Shown: piece after piece, positions 9,437 through 16,785 of the stretch
How positions within the stretch are numbered: position 1 is the first letter of the stretch
Layout: each line of letters begins with the position of its first letter
Made by a program: the position numbers and the translations under genes
DNA from: Lautropia sp. SCN 70-15
Lineage (GTDB): Bacteria; Pseudomonadota; Gammaproteobacteria; Burkholderiales; Burkholderiaceae_E
Reading direction: 5' to 3'
DNA: 20,930 nt
NCBI GenBank assembly: GCA_001724315.1
Contig: MEEC01000018.1
Location: forward strand, 1 to 20,930
Notes under the pieces: model-generated
Databases searched by the model: none
Seen by the model: the letters and a program-made list of their open reading frames with translations, nothing else
What the model was told of the DNA's origin: nothing

Positions 9437-9452
9437 GTTCATGAATGTGAAC
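9437..9452. promoter_or_regulatory. Putative IclR-type operator over the MFS gene start
   Basis: GTTCAT (9437-9442), a 4-bp spacer and GTGAAC (9447-9452). This is the same palindrome as at 9274-9289 with one half-site base changed. It lies directly after the -10 box and covers the predicted transcription start and the ATG at 9441, a position expected to block transcription when bound. Confidence 0.62.
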
Positions 9453-10769
9453 GTCGATGAGCCGACCGGCGCGCCGGCGCCCCTGCGCGAGGCCACGCCG
9501 ACGGCGGTGACCGTCGTCGGCCTCGCCTTCGTCTTCAACTTCCTCGGCCGTGGCGTGGCCGACGCCTTCTCGGCCTACATCCTGCCGCTCGAAGCCGAGT
9601 TCGGCTGGTCGCGCCAGTCGATGACCGGCGTGTTCGCGACCTACATGCTGATGGCGGGCCTGGCTTCGCCCGCGGCCGGCGCGCTGTTCGATCGCTTCGG
9701 CCCGCGCGTGGTCTACAGCGCCGGGCTTGCGCTGCTCGGCGGGGGCGCCTGGCTTGCGGGTCGCATCGATTCGCTCTGGCAGCTCTACGCGAGCGCAGGC
9801 CTGATGGTGGGCACCGGCGTGGCCGCGCTCGGCATGGTCTGCGCCGCGACACTGATCGGCCGGTGGTTCACCCGCAGCCTGGCGACCGCGATCTCGATCG
9901 CGTACTCGGGTTTCGGCTGCGGGATCCTCCTCATGCTGCCGCTGGTCCAGTACCTGATCGACACGCTGGGATGGCGCGGCGCCTGCCAGGCGGTCGGCCT
10001 GTTCGTGCTGGCCCTGGTGCCGATTTGCCTCGCGCTGCCCTGGGGCCGCCTGGCGGGACGGGCGCGCGCGCACCTCGCCGTCGCCGGGGCCCCGGCCTCG
10101 GCCGGCCCGGACACCGCGAGCGGCGCCACCGGCGATCGGCCGGTGGACTGGACGCTGAGCAGCGCGATGCGCTCGGTGGCCTACTGGCGGCTGGTGCAGG
10201 TCTTCTTCTTCACCTCGGTGGGCATCTACTGCGTGTCGCCGCAGATCGTGGCCTTCCTGACCGAATCGGGCTTCACGCCGATCGCGGCGGCCAGCGCCTT
10301 CGGCTTCGCCGGGCTGCTGTCCACCGGCGGCATGATCGTCACTGGCTGGCTCGCCGACCGCCTGGGCTTCGCCCGCGCGGCGCTGCTTAGCTTCGGGCTG
10401 ACGTCCGCCGGCATCCTCGGGCTGCTCGCGATCTCGTACCAGGCCACGCTGGCAGCACTGGTCGGCTACGTGCTCTTCTTCGGCATTGCCCAGGGCGCGC
10501 GCGGCCCCATCGTTTCCACGATGTCGAACCGGATCTTCGCGGGGCGAAGCGCGGGGACCATCTACGGCACGATCTACGCGGCCATGTCGGTGGGCGGCGC
10601 CTGCGGATCGCTGGCCGGCGGCGTCCTGCACGACGCGACCGGCGGCTACCGCGCGGTCTTCCTGATGTCGCTCGCGGCGATCGCGCTGGCCGCCGAGCCC
10701 TTCCGCCCCGGCGGCACGCTGGCCGGCGCTATCGCAGCGCGTCGTGCAGCGCCACGAACTCCTGCGTGA
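9441..10769 (+). CDS. Major facilitator superfamily (MFS) transporter
   Basis: A 442-residue membrane protein with about 12 helices. After helix 2 it shows LASPAAGALFDRFGPRVVYS, the MFS loop motif (G-x3-D-R-x-G-x-R), and the second half has the matching TGWLADRLGFARAALLS. It probably moves an organic anion, in the style of the oxalate/formate or monocarboxylate branches, but the substrate is unknown. The ATG at 9441 is preferred. A TTG at 9435 lies inside the -10 box, and no ribosome binding site is seen, so the mRNA may be leaderless. It diverges from the regulator gene, with 171 bp between the two start codons, and carries the same operator, so it is probably in the same regulon. The last helix looks short and the final 41 bp overlap the end of the convergent parA-like gene. 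Confidence 0.88.
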   Translation: MNVNVDEPTGAPAPLREATPTAVTVVGLAFVFNFLGRGVADAFSAYILPLEAEFGWSRQSMTGVFATYMLMAGLASPAAGALFDRFGPRVVYSAGLALLGGGAWLAGRIDSLWQLYASAGLMVGTGVAALGMVCAATLIGRWFTRSLATAISIAYSGFGCGILLMLPLVQYLIDTLGWRGACQAVGLFVLALVPICLALPWGRLAGRARAHLAVAGAPASAGPDTASGATGDRPVDWTLSSAMRSVAYWRLVQVFFFTSVGIYCVSPQIVAFLTESGFTPIAAASAFGFAGLLSTGGMIVTGWLADRLGFARAALLSFGLTSAGILGLLAISYQATLAALVGYVLFFGIAQGARGPIVSTMSNRIFAGRSAGTIYGTIYAAMSVGGACGSLAGGVLHDATGGYRAVFLMSLAAIALAAEPFRPGGTLAGAIAARRAAPRTPA

Positions 10770-11493
10770 GCTTGTGCCGCGGGTCCAGGTGGACCATGGG
10801 CGTGGCCCGCTCGTGCGATTCGCGGATCTTCACGCTGGCGCTCAGGTAGGGCTGCAGCACCGGAAGGCCCTCGTCGATCAGTTCCTGCACCGTGCGCTGC
10901 GGCAGGTTGGCGCGGGGCTGGAACTGGTTGACGACGATGCCGGCCACCTCCAGCGCCTCGTTGTGGTCGGCCTGGATCTCGCCGACGCTCTCGAGCAGCC
11001 CGTACAGCGCGCGGCGCGAGAACTCGTCGCAATCGAAGGGGATCAGGCAGCGCTGCGCGGCGATCAGCGCCGAGCGGGTGTAGAAGTTCAGCGCGGGCGG
11101 CGTGTCGATCCAGATGCGGTCGTAGTCCTCGGCAAGCGCCTCGAGCGCGTCGCGCAGCTTGTAGATCTTGTAGCGCGACTCGAGCTTGCCCTGCAGCTCC
11201 TCGAGTCGCGAGTCCGAGCGCATCAGGTCCAGGTTCTCCCACGGCGTTCGGGTGACGAACTCGCCCGCGTCGCGGGGCCGCAGCGCGAACTTGAGGACAT
11301 GGTCGAAGAAGCCGGCCGCGCCCTCGGCAGGCTGGTCCGCCTCGGCGCCCAGCAGGTATCGGCTGGCGTTGCCCTGCGGGTCGAGATCCACGACGAGCGT
11401 GCGCAGCCCTTGCTGCGCGCCGATCGCGGCGAGATTGCAGGTGATCGTGGACTTGCCCACGCCGCCCTTCTGGTTGAACACCACGTAACGCAT
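10729..11493 (-). CDS. ParA/Soj-family ATPase (orphan)
   Basis: A 254-residue deviant Walker ATPase. The N terminus has NQKGGVGKSTITCNLAAIGA, with the signature Lys9 and P-loop Lys14, then TLVVDLDPQGNAS (32-44), and WIDTPPALN (128-136) as the Walker B region. These proteins form ATP-bound dimers that position DNA or other cargo. No parB-like partner is beside it, so the cargo is unknown; it is not evidence of a replication origin by itself. The start at 11493 has an AGGA site 5 bp upstream and puts the P-loop near the N terminus, as usual. The frame is open further upstream, to 11685, only because it reads through the 21-bp repeats as heptapeptides. It converges on the MFS gene with a 41-bp overlap. 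Confidence 0.9.
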   Translation of the reverse strand: MRYVVFNQKGGVGKSTITCNLAAIGAQQGLRTLVVDLDPQGNASRYLLGAEADQPAEGAAGFFDHVLKFALRPRDAGEFVTRTPWENLDLMRSDSRLEELQGKLESRYKIYKLRDALEALAEDYDRIWIDTPPALNFYTRSALIAAQRCLIPFDCDEFSRRALYGLLESVGEIQADHNEALEVAGIVVNQFQPRANLPQRTVQELIDEGLPVLQPYLSASVKIRESHERATPMVHLDPRHKLTQEFVALHDALR

Positions 11494-11559
11494 CGGGTCC
11501 TGCCTTCGTTTGGCGCGCCTGCGGCCGGACGGGGCGCAGCGGCGCGCCCCGAGAGTATA

Positions 11560-11643
11560 CGGAGCCGCGCCGGCACTAAGCGGAACCGCGCCCGCGCTCA
11601 GCGGAACCACGCCGGCGCTCAGCGGAGCCGCGCCGGCGCTTTG
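11560..11643. repeat. Array A: four tandem 21-bp repeats upstream of hisC
   Basis: Units at 11560-11580, 11581-11601, 11602-11622 and 11623-11643, consensus CGGARCCGCGCCGGCGCTCAG (minus the last base: CGGARCCGCGCCGGCGCTCA). Each carries a near-palindromic GCGC-NN-GCGC core. The array fills much of the 206 bp between the divergent parA-like gene and hisC. The rest of that gap holds no gene I can see. Because 21 bp is seven codons, the parA frame stays open through it. Read on the opposite strand, the unit begins CTGAGC and resembles the array after hisC. Confidence 0.85.
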
Positions 11644-11699
11644 CGTTACGCTAGCGGCTTGCACGCTGTGCCCGAACGAACCCACTGCGATTCCTCCCG

Positions 11700-12776
11700 A
11701 TGAGCCGATTCTGGAGCCAGATCGTCCGCGAGCTGACGCCCTACGTACCCGGCGAGCAGCCCAGGCAGGCCAATCTGGTCAAGCTGAACACCAACGAGAA
11801 CCCCTATGCGCCCTCCGAGGCGGTGCTTGCGGCGATCCGCGCCGAGCTCGGCGACGACGGCGCGAGACTGCGGCTGTACCCGGATCCGCAAGGGACCGCC
11901 CTGCGCGAGGCCATCGCCGAGCAGGAGGGGCTCTCCCCCGACCATGTCTTCGTGGGCAACGGCTCCGACGAGGTGCTGGCCTTCGCCTTCCAGGCGCTGC
12001 TGGCCCATCCCGAGCCGCTGCGCTTCCCGGACATCAGCTACAGCTTCTATCCCACCTACTGCCGCCTGTACCGGATCGCGGCGCGTCAGGTGCCGCTGCG
12101 CGACGAGGGGTTCGCGCTCGACGTCAGCGACTACGCCGACGGCGGCCCGGTGATCCTGCCCAACCCGAACGCGCCGACCGGCCGGGCCATCGCGCGCGCC
12201 GACATCGCCCGCCTGCTCGAGGCGAACGCCGACTGGCCGGTGGTGATCGACGAGGCCTACGTGTCCTTCGGCGCCGAGAGCGCGGCGCCGCTGATCGCCT
12301 CGCACGACAACCTGCTGGTGGTGCGCACCTTGTCGAAGTCCTACTCGCTGGCCGGCATGCGCGTGGGCTACGCGCTGGGCCACCCGGCCCTCGTCGAGGC
12401 GCTGGTGCGGGTGAAGGACAGCTTCAATTCCTATCCGCTCGACCGGCTCGCGCTGGCGGCGGCCACCGCGGCGGTGCGCGACACCGCGTGGCTGGCGCGA
12501 ACCAGCGCGGCCGTGATCGAGAGCCGCGAGAAGCTGTCGGCGGACCTCGCCGCGCTCGGCTTCGAGGTGCTGCCGTCGAAGGCCAACTTCGTGTTCGCGA
12601 GCCACCCCGGGCGCGACGCGGCCGCACTGTCGCGCGCGCTGCGCGAGCGGGCGATCATCGTGCGCCACTTCGGCGCGCAGCGGATCGCGCAGTGGCTGCG
12701 GATCACTATCGGCACGCCGGCCGAATGCGAGGCGCTGGTCGGCGCGCTGCGCGAGATCCTGGCGCAGACCGCCTGA
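11700..12776 (+). CDS. hisC: Histidinol-phosphate aminotransferase
   Basis: A 358-residue class I/II PLP aminotransferase of HisC length. It shows LVKLNTNENPYAPS near the N terminus (26-39), NPNAPTG (155-161) with Asn157, VVIDEAYVSF (181-190) with Asp184 for the pyridine nitrogen, and TLSKSYSLAGMRVGY (210-224) with the Schiff-base Lys213 and phosphate-binding Arg221. It converts imidazole-acetol phosphate and glutamate to histidinol phosphate in histidine synthesis. It stands alone, not in a his operon, so it may be a second hisC copy or act on aromatic amino acids as well. The ATG at 11700 has no clear ribosome binding site, yet the N terminus matches the family. Tandem 21-bp repeats lie on both sides, and the downstream array begins at its last codon. 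Confidence 0.95.
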   Translation: MSRFWSQIVRELTPYVPGEQPRQANLVKLNTNENPYAPSEAVLAAIRAELGDDGARLRLYPDPQGTALREAIAEQEGLSPDHVFVGNGSDEVLAFAFQALLAHPEPLRFPDISYSFYPTYCRLYRIAARQVPLRDEGFALDVSDYADGGPVILPNPNAPTGRAIARADIARLLEANADWPVVIDEAYVSFGAESAAPLIASHDNLLVVRTLSKSYSLAGMRVGYALGHPALVEALVRVKDSFNSYPLDRLALAAATAAVRDTAWLARTSAAVIESREKLSADLAALGFEVLPSKANFVFASHPGRDAAALSRALRERAIIVRHFGAQRIAQWLRITIGTPAECEALVGALREILAQTA

Positions 12777-12870
12777 GCGCGAGTGCGATCCGCCCGAGCA
12801 CGAGTGCGGTCCGCCTGAGCACGAGTGCGGTCCGCCTGAGCACGGGTGCGGTCCACCTGAGCGCGGCCGC
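12771..12870. repeat. Array B: four 21-bp tandem repeats plus a partial fifth, between hisC and the EEP gene
   Basis: Units at 12771-12791, 12792-12812, 12813-12833 and 12834-12854, with a partial unit at 12855-12870. The consensus is GCCTGAGCACGAGTGCGGTC plus a final C. Each unit contains the palindromic core GCAC-GA-GTGC. The array starts in the last hisC codon and touches the stop of the convergent EEP gene, so it fills the whole gap. A transcription-ending or protein-binding role is possible but unproven. Unit length and layout match array A in the opposite orientation. Confidence 0.88.
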
Positions 12871-13733
12871 TAGTCGAGCACGATCAATACGGGCTGGTGG
12901 TCCGAGGCCTGGGTGTCGCCGTCCACCCGCAGCTCGCGCACCCGCGGCAGCAGGTCCTCGCTCGCGTAGATGAAGTCGCAGGCGTAGGGCGCCGGCCACT
13001 GGACCCGGTCGTGCACGCCGTTCGTGAATGCGTGCGGCAGGCCCGGATGCGCATGGCGCCAGGCGTCGACCAGCGCGGGCGGCCGCCCGGCGCCCTCGAG
13101 CAGCTCGAAGTCCGCCTGCATCCGCGCATGGCAGGGATCCTCGGGCAGGTAGTTGAAGTCGCCGGTCAGGATCGCCGACACCGGCTGGTCCCAGGTGTGG
13201 AAAGGGCCGTGCGAGGCGTCGCGCGCGCGGTCGAGCCGGGCGTGCGCGAAGGCCTCGGCATGGCGCGACCGCACCGCCTCGACCTGCGCCGCACGCTGCA
13301 GCGGCGAGTAGTACTCGAGGTGGGTGGTCATCACCCTCAGGGGTCCGAAGGGCGCCTGCACGGTGGCCTCGAGCAGCAGCCGCGGCATCCCGTTGCTGTC
13401 GGGGTCGGCCGGCCAGGGCAGCTGGATGCGCAGCACCTGCCTGACCGGCAGCCGGCTCAGGATCATGTTGCCGAACACCCGTCGGCTGCCGTCGGGCGCC
13501 GGCGCATCGACCGCCGCGCCGGGCACCGCGGTGTAACCGGGCAGCAGCTCGGCCAGCAAGGCGAACTGGTTCTCGCCGCGGCTGCCCGCGAGCGCTGGAA
13601 AGTTCGCCGCGACCTCCTGCAGGCACAGCACGTCGAAATCGGCCAGCGCCCGCGCATGCTCGACGATGCGCGCCGGATCGACGCGGCCGTCCACGCCGCG
13701 GCACCACTGGATGTTCCAGGTGATCAGCTTCAT
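12870..13733 (-). CDS. Endonuclease/exonuclease/phosphatase (EEP) family phosphodiesterase
   Basis: A 287-residue EEP-fold hydrolase with all the main metal and catalytic motifs: TWNIQW (Asn7), CLQEV (Glu40), MTTHLEYYS (His138), LTGDFNYLP (Asp192, Asn194), CDFIYAS (Asp253) and ASDHQPV (Asp278, His279). The fold covers DNA-repair nucleases, sphingomyelinases and phosphoesterases. No signal peptide is seen, so it should be cytoplasmic. It starts 13 bp after the second ABC permease gene and is the last gene of that operon. This is where some ugp operons carry the glycerophosphodiesterase UgpQ, so it may act on a phosphodiester brought in by the transporter. That role is inferred from position; a nucleic-acid substrate cannot be excluded. 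Confidence 0.88.
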   Translation of the reverse strand: MKLITWNIQWCRGVDGRVDPARIVEHARALADFDVLCLQEVAANFPALAGSRGENQFALLAELLPGYTAVPGAAVDAPAPDGSRRVFGNMILSRLPVRQVLRIQLPWPADPDSNGMPRLLLEATVQAPFGPLRVMTTHLEYYSPLQRAAQVEAVRSRHAEAFAHARLDRARDASHGPFHTWDQPVSAILTGDFNYLPEDPCHARMQADFELLEGAGRPPALVDAWRHAHPGLPHAFTNGVHDRVQWPAPYACDFIYASEDLLPRVRELRVDGDTQASDHQPVLIVLD

Positions 13734-13746
13734 CGGATGCGCTCCT

Positions 13747-14601
13747 TCAGCGTATGCCCGCCCGCATGAACGACTGCACGAACTGCCGCTGGAAGAGCAG
13801 GAAGCCCAGCAGCAGCGGCGCCGAGGTCATCAGCGTGGCCGCGGTGATGATCGACCAGTCGACGCCCTGGTCGGTGGACGAGAAGACCTGCAGCCCCACG
13901 GTGAGCGGCCGGGTCTCCACCGAGCTGGTCACGATCAGCGGCCACAGGAAGTTGTTCCAGTGATGGCTGACCGACACCAGCGCGTAGGCGAGGTAGACCG
14001 GCCGGGCCAGCGGCACGTAGACCTTCCACAGCACCTGTAGCGCGCTGGCGCCTTCGACCCGCGCCGCCTCGTCGAGCTCGCGCGGCACCGTCTTGAAGGT
14101 CTGGCGCAGCAGGAAGATCCCGAAGGCCGACGCGAAATAGGGCAGCCCGATCGCCAGGATCGTGTCGCGCAACCCCAGCGCGTTCATCGTGTTGTAGTTC
14201 TCCACGATCAGCACGTCGGGCATCACCATCAGCTGCAGCAGCACCAGCATGAAGACCAGGTCGCGGCCGCGGAACTCGAAGCGCGCGAAGGCATACGCGG
14301 CCAGCGTGCCCAGCACCATCTGCGCGGCCAGGATCATCGTGACAAGCAGGAAGGTGTTCAGGAAGTAGCGCGCGAAGGGCGCGGCGTTCCAGGCGTTGAC
14401 GAAGTTCTGCAAGGTGAGCGGCGCGCCCAGCTCGAAGCGGGTCGAATACTCGGCCGGATGGAAGGCGGTCCACACCGCGTAGGCCAGCGGCAGGATCCAC
14501 AGCAGGCCCAGCAGCCAGGCGCCGGCGGTCTCGAGCAGTGCGGTGAAACGGCCGCGCTCGAAGCCGCCCGCCGCGTTCGATCCGGATCGGGCCGCGCTCA
14601 T
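13747..14601 (-). CDS. ABC transporter permease, UgpE-like (second membrane subunit)
   Basis: A 284-residue inner-membrane protein with six helices. It carries the binding-protein-dependent transport EAA loop, ELDEAARVEGASALQVLWKV (about 176-195) followed by PLARP, which docks on the ATPase. FHPAEYSTR after helix 1 and the LTLQNFVNAW segment are typical of carbohydrate-uptake CUT1/UgpE permeases. The ATG at 14601 overlaps the stop of the upstream permease as ATGA, so translation is probably coupled. A longer open frame upstream to 15270 lies inside the first permease gene in another frame and is not real. It works with the other permease, the ATPase and the binding protein of this operon. Confidence 0.92.
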   Translation of the reverse strand: MSAARSGSNAAGGFERGRFTALLETAGAWLLGLLWILPLAYAVWTAFHPAEYSTRFELGAPLTLQNFVNAWNAAPFARYFLNTFLLVTMILAAQMVLGTLAAYAFARFEFRGRDLVFMLVLLQLMVMPDVLIVENYNTMNALGLRDTILAIGLPYFASAFGIFLLRQTFKTVPRELDEAARVEGASALQVLWKVYVPLARPVYLAYALVSVSHHWNNFLWPLIVTSSVETRPLTVGLQVFSSTDQGVDWSIITAATLMTSAPLLLGFLLFQRQFVQSFMRAGIR

Positions 14602-15476
14602 TGGTAGTGCGTCCGGCGGTCGAGGTAGCGGAACTTCACGACCGCGGTCAGGCCCAGGACCGCCAGCACGACCATGGTCAGCGCCGCCGCATAGGCCGAG
14701 TCCCAGAAGCTGAAGCCGACCTGGTAGATGTAGTAGAGCAGCAGCGCGCTGGCGTTGTCGGGCCCGCCGCGCGTCATCACGAAGATGTGGTCCACCATGC
14801 GCACCGAGTTGATCAGCGCGTTGATCAGCACGAACAGCGTGGTCGGCATCAGCAGCGGGAACAGCACGCGGCGGAAGTACTGCCAGCGCGACGCGCCCTC
14901 GAGCGCGGCGGCCTCGGCCAGCGTGGGCGAGATCTGCTGCAGCGCGGCCAGGTAGAAGATCATGAAGAAGCCGGCCTCTTTCCAGATCGCCACCACGATG
15001 GTGGCGCCGAGCGCGGTACCGCGGTCGCCGAGCCAGTTGTGGCTGGGAAGTCCGAGCGCGCCGGTGATCTGCTCGAGCAGGCCGTACTGGGGCGTGTAGA
15101 AGAACAGCCAGATGTTGGCGACCGCGATCATCGGCAGCACGGTCGGCGTGAAGTAGGCCATCCGCAGGAAGCCGCGCCCGGCAATCTTGCCGTTGACCCA
15201 CAGCGCCATCGCGATCGCGATCGCGATCGACGCCGGGATGGTGCCCAGCGCGAACCACAGGTTGTTCCACAGCGCCTGCCAGAAGACCTCGTCCTCCAGC
15301 ATGTACTGGTAGTTCTCCAGGCCGACGAAGGCCGCCGGGCGCGAGCCTTTGGGCGTGCTGAACAGGCTGTGCCAGGCGGTGGCCACCGCCGGCCAGTGCG
15401 TGAACAGCACGAGCAGGACCAGGGCCGGCAGCAGCAGCAGCCAGCCGGTCACCTGGGCCTGCAGCGACGGGCGCAT
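14598..15476 (-). CDS. ABC transporter permease, UgpA-like (first membrane subunit)
   Basis: A 292-residue permease with six helices. The first helix, about 10-27, is followed by a FVGLENYQYML periplasmic stretch typical of MalF/UgpA proteins. The EAA loop reads TLAEAAALEGASRWQYFRRV followed by LFPLLMP, and VFVMTRGGP-like (HIFVMTRGGPDNAS) wording near the C terminus is a strong family mark. The start at 15476 lies 19 bp after the binding-protein stop. It forms the membrane channel with the UgpE-like subunit. The substrate is a sugar, polyol or glycerol-phosphate compound, judged from the binding protein. Confidence 0.92.
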   Translation of the reverse strand: MRPSLQAQVTGWLLLLPALVLLVLFTHWPAVATAWHSLFSTPKGSRPAAFVGLENYQYMLEDEVFWQALWNNLWFALGTIPASIAIAIAMALWVNGKIAGRGFLRMAYFTPTVLPMIAVANIWLFFYTPQYGLLEQITGALGLPSHNWLGDRGTALGATIVVAIWKEAGFFMIFYLAALQQISPTLAEAAALEGASRWQYFRRVLFPLLMPTTLFVLINALINSVRMVDHIFVMTRGGPDNASALLLYYIYQVGFSFWDSAYAAALTMVVLAVLGLTAVVKFRYLDRRTHYQ

Positions 15477-15495
15477 CGACCGCCCCGATGCGCGT

Positions 15496-16785
15496 CTACC
15501 GCCTGTAAGCGCGCAGGATCCGATCGGCCTCGCGCTGCGCGTCCTTCATCGCCTGCTCGGGCTGCTTGGCGCCGGTCAACGCCGCCTGCAGGCCGTCGTT
15601 CAGCGCCTTGGTGACCCGCTGGTTCTCGTGCGTGGACAACTCGGCCACCGAGAACTCGAGCTGGTCACGCGCCACCAGCGCCTGGGGCACCTCCTGCGCG
15701 TACTTCTTCATCTCGGGCGTCTCCCAGGCCGCCGGCGACACCGCCACGTAGCCGGTCGCGATGCTCCACTGCGCGGCACGCTGCGGCGAGGTCGCCCACC
15801 TGATGAACTTCATCGAGGCGGCCTTCTCCTCGGGGCTGGTGTTCTTGAACACGTAGAAGTTTCCGCCGCCGGTCGGGCTGCCGCGGCGCTTCTTCTCGGG
15901 CAGCATCGCCACGCCGAAGGGGAAGCCCGCGTTCGCGCGGATGTTGGTCAGGTTGCCGGTGGTGGTCCAGATCATCGCGGCCTTCTTCTCGAAGAAGTCC
16001 TTGGGCGTGGTGCCCCACTCGATGACGCCGCCGGGCATCACCTTGTGCTTCGCGGACAGGTCCACCCAGTACCGCAGTGCCTCGACCACCTCGGGCTTGT
16101 CGTAGAAGGTCTGGTTGCCGGCCTCGTTCATCAGGATGGCGCCGTTGGGCGTGGTCAGGCCCTGGAACAGCCAGTACGGGAAGCCCGACGACGGGATCTT
16201 CACGCCCCACTGCGTCACGTTGCCGCTGGCGTCGGTCCTGGTGAGCTTCTTCGCGAACGCGACCATCTCGTCCCAGTTCCGCGGGCCGTTCTCGGGATCG
16301 AGCCCGGCTTCCTTGAACAGCTCCTTGTTCCAGTACAGCACGATGGTCGAACGCTGGAAGGGCACGCCCCAGGTCTTGCCGCCGGTGCGGCTGTTCATCA
16401 TGAAGGCCTCGTAGAACCCGCCCAGCCAGGCCTTGCCGTCGGCACCGGCGAGTTCGTCGACCGGCACGATCGCGTCCTCGTCGATCAGCGTGAACATGTC
16501 GGTCGACAGCAGCACCGCCAGGTGCGGCGGCTTGCCGCTCTTGTGGGCGGTGAGCGCCTTGACGATGCTCTCCTGGTAGGTGCCGGCATAGATCGGCTTG
16601 ACCTTGATGCCGGGGTTCTCCTTCTCGAAGTCGGCCGCCATCTGGTCGATGATCTTCGTGACCGGGCCGCCCACGGCGACCGGGTAGTAGAAGTCGAGCT
16701 CGACCGGCTTCTGGGCCTGCGCGGCCGGCAGCGCGGCGGCGAGGGTCGTGGCGGCGATGGCCTGGATCAGCTTGCGTCGGATCAC
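15496..16785 (-). CDS. ABC transporter extracellular solute-binding protein, UgpB-like
   Basis: A 429-residue secreted binding protein (family 1). The signal peptide MIRRKLIQ then an Ala/Leu/Thr core ends in PAAQA, with cleavage likely after residue 24. VELDFYYPVAVGGPVTKIID, DFEKENPGIKVKPIYAGTYQ and WTTTGNLTNIRANAGFPFGV follow the pattern of UgpB (sn-glycerol-3-phosphate binding protein). The start is a GTG at 16785, supported by AAGGAG 6 bp upstream and a 4-bp overlap (GTGA) with the ATPase stop. A UgpB-like ligand such as glycerol-3-phosphate or a glycerophosphodiester is the leading guess. A sugar is the main alternative, because the binding-site residues cannot be checked here. Confidence 0.93.
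   Translation of the reverse strand: MIRRKLIQAIAATTLAAALPAAQAQKPVELDFYYPVAVGGPVTKIIDQMAADFEKENPGIKVKPIYAGTYQESIVKALTAHKSGKPPHLAVLLSTDMFTLIDEDAIVPVDELAGADGKAWLGGFYEAFMMNSRTGGKTWGVPFQRSTIVLYWNKELFKEAGLDPENGPRNWDEMVAFAKKLTRTDASGNVTQWGVKIPSSGFPYWLFQGLTTPNGAILMNEAGNQTFYDKPEVVEALRYWVDLSAKHKVMPGGVIEWGTTPKDFFEKKAAMIWTTTGNLTNIRANAGFPFGVAMLPEKKRRGSPTGGGNFYVFKNTSPEEKAASMKFIRWATSPQRAAQWSIATGYVAVSPAAWETPEMKKYAQEVPQALVARDQLEFSVAELSTHENQRVTKALNDGLQAALTGAKQPEQAMKDAQREADRILRAYRR

Noticed and set aside
11494..11685. An N-terminal extension of the ParA-type protein through the 21-bp repeats
   Set aside because: The extension is only heptapeptide repeat (LSAGAVP-like). A good ribosome binding site and the usual N terminus point to 11493.
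11560..12870. A CRISPR array
   Set aside because: The 21-bp units are directly tandem with no unique spacers, and no cas gene is present.
14602..15270. A 507-residue fused form of the UgpE-like permease
   Set aside because: The extra part overlaps the UgpA-like gene in another frame and is Arg/Gly/Ala-rich without membrane helices.
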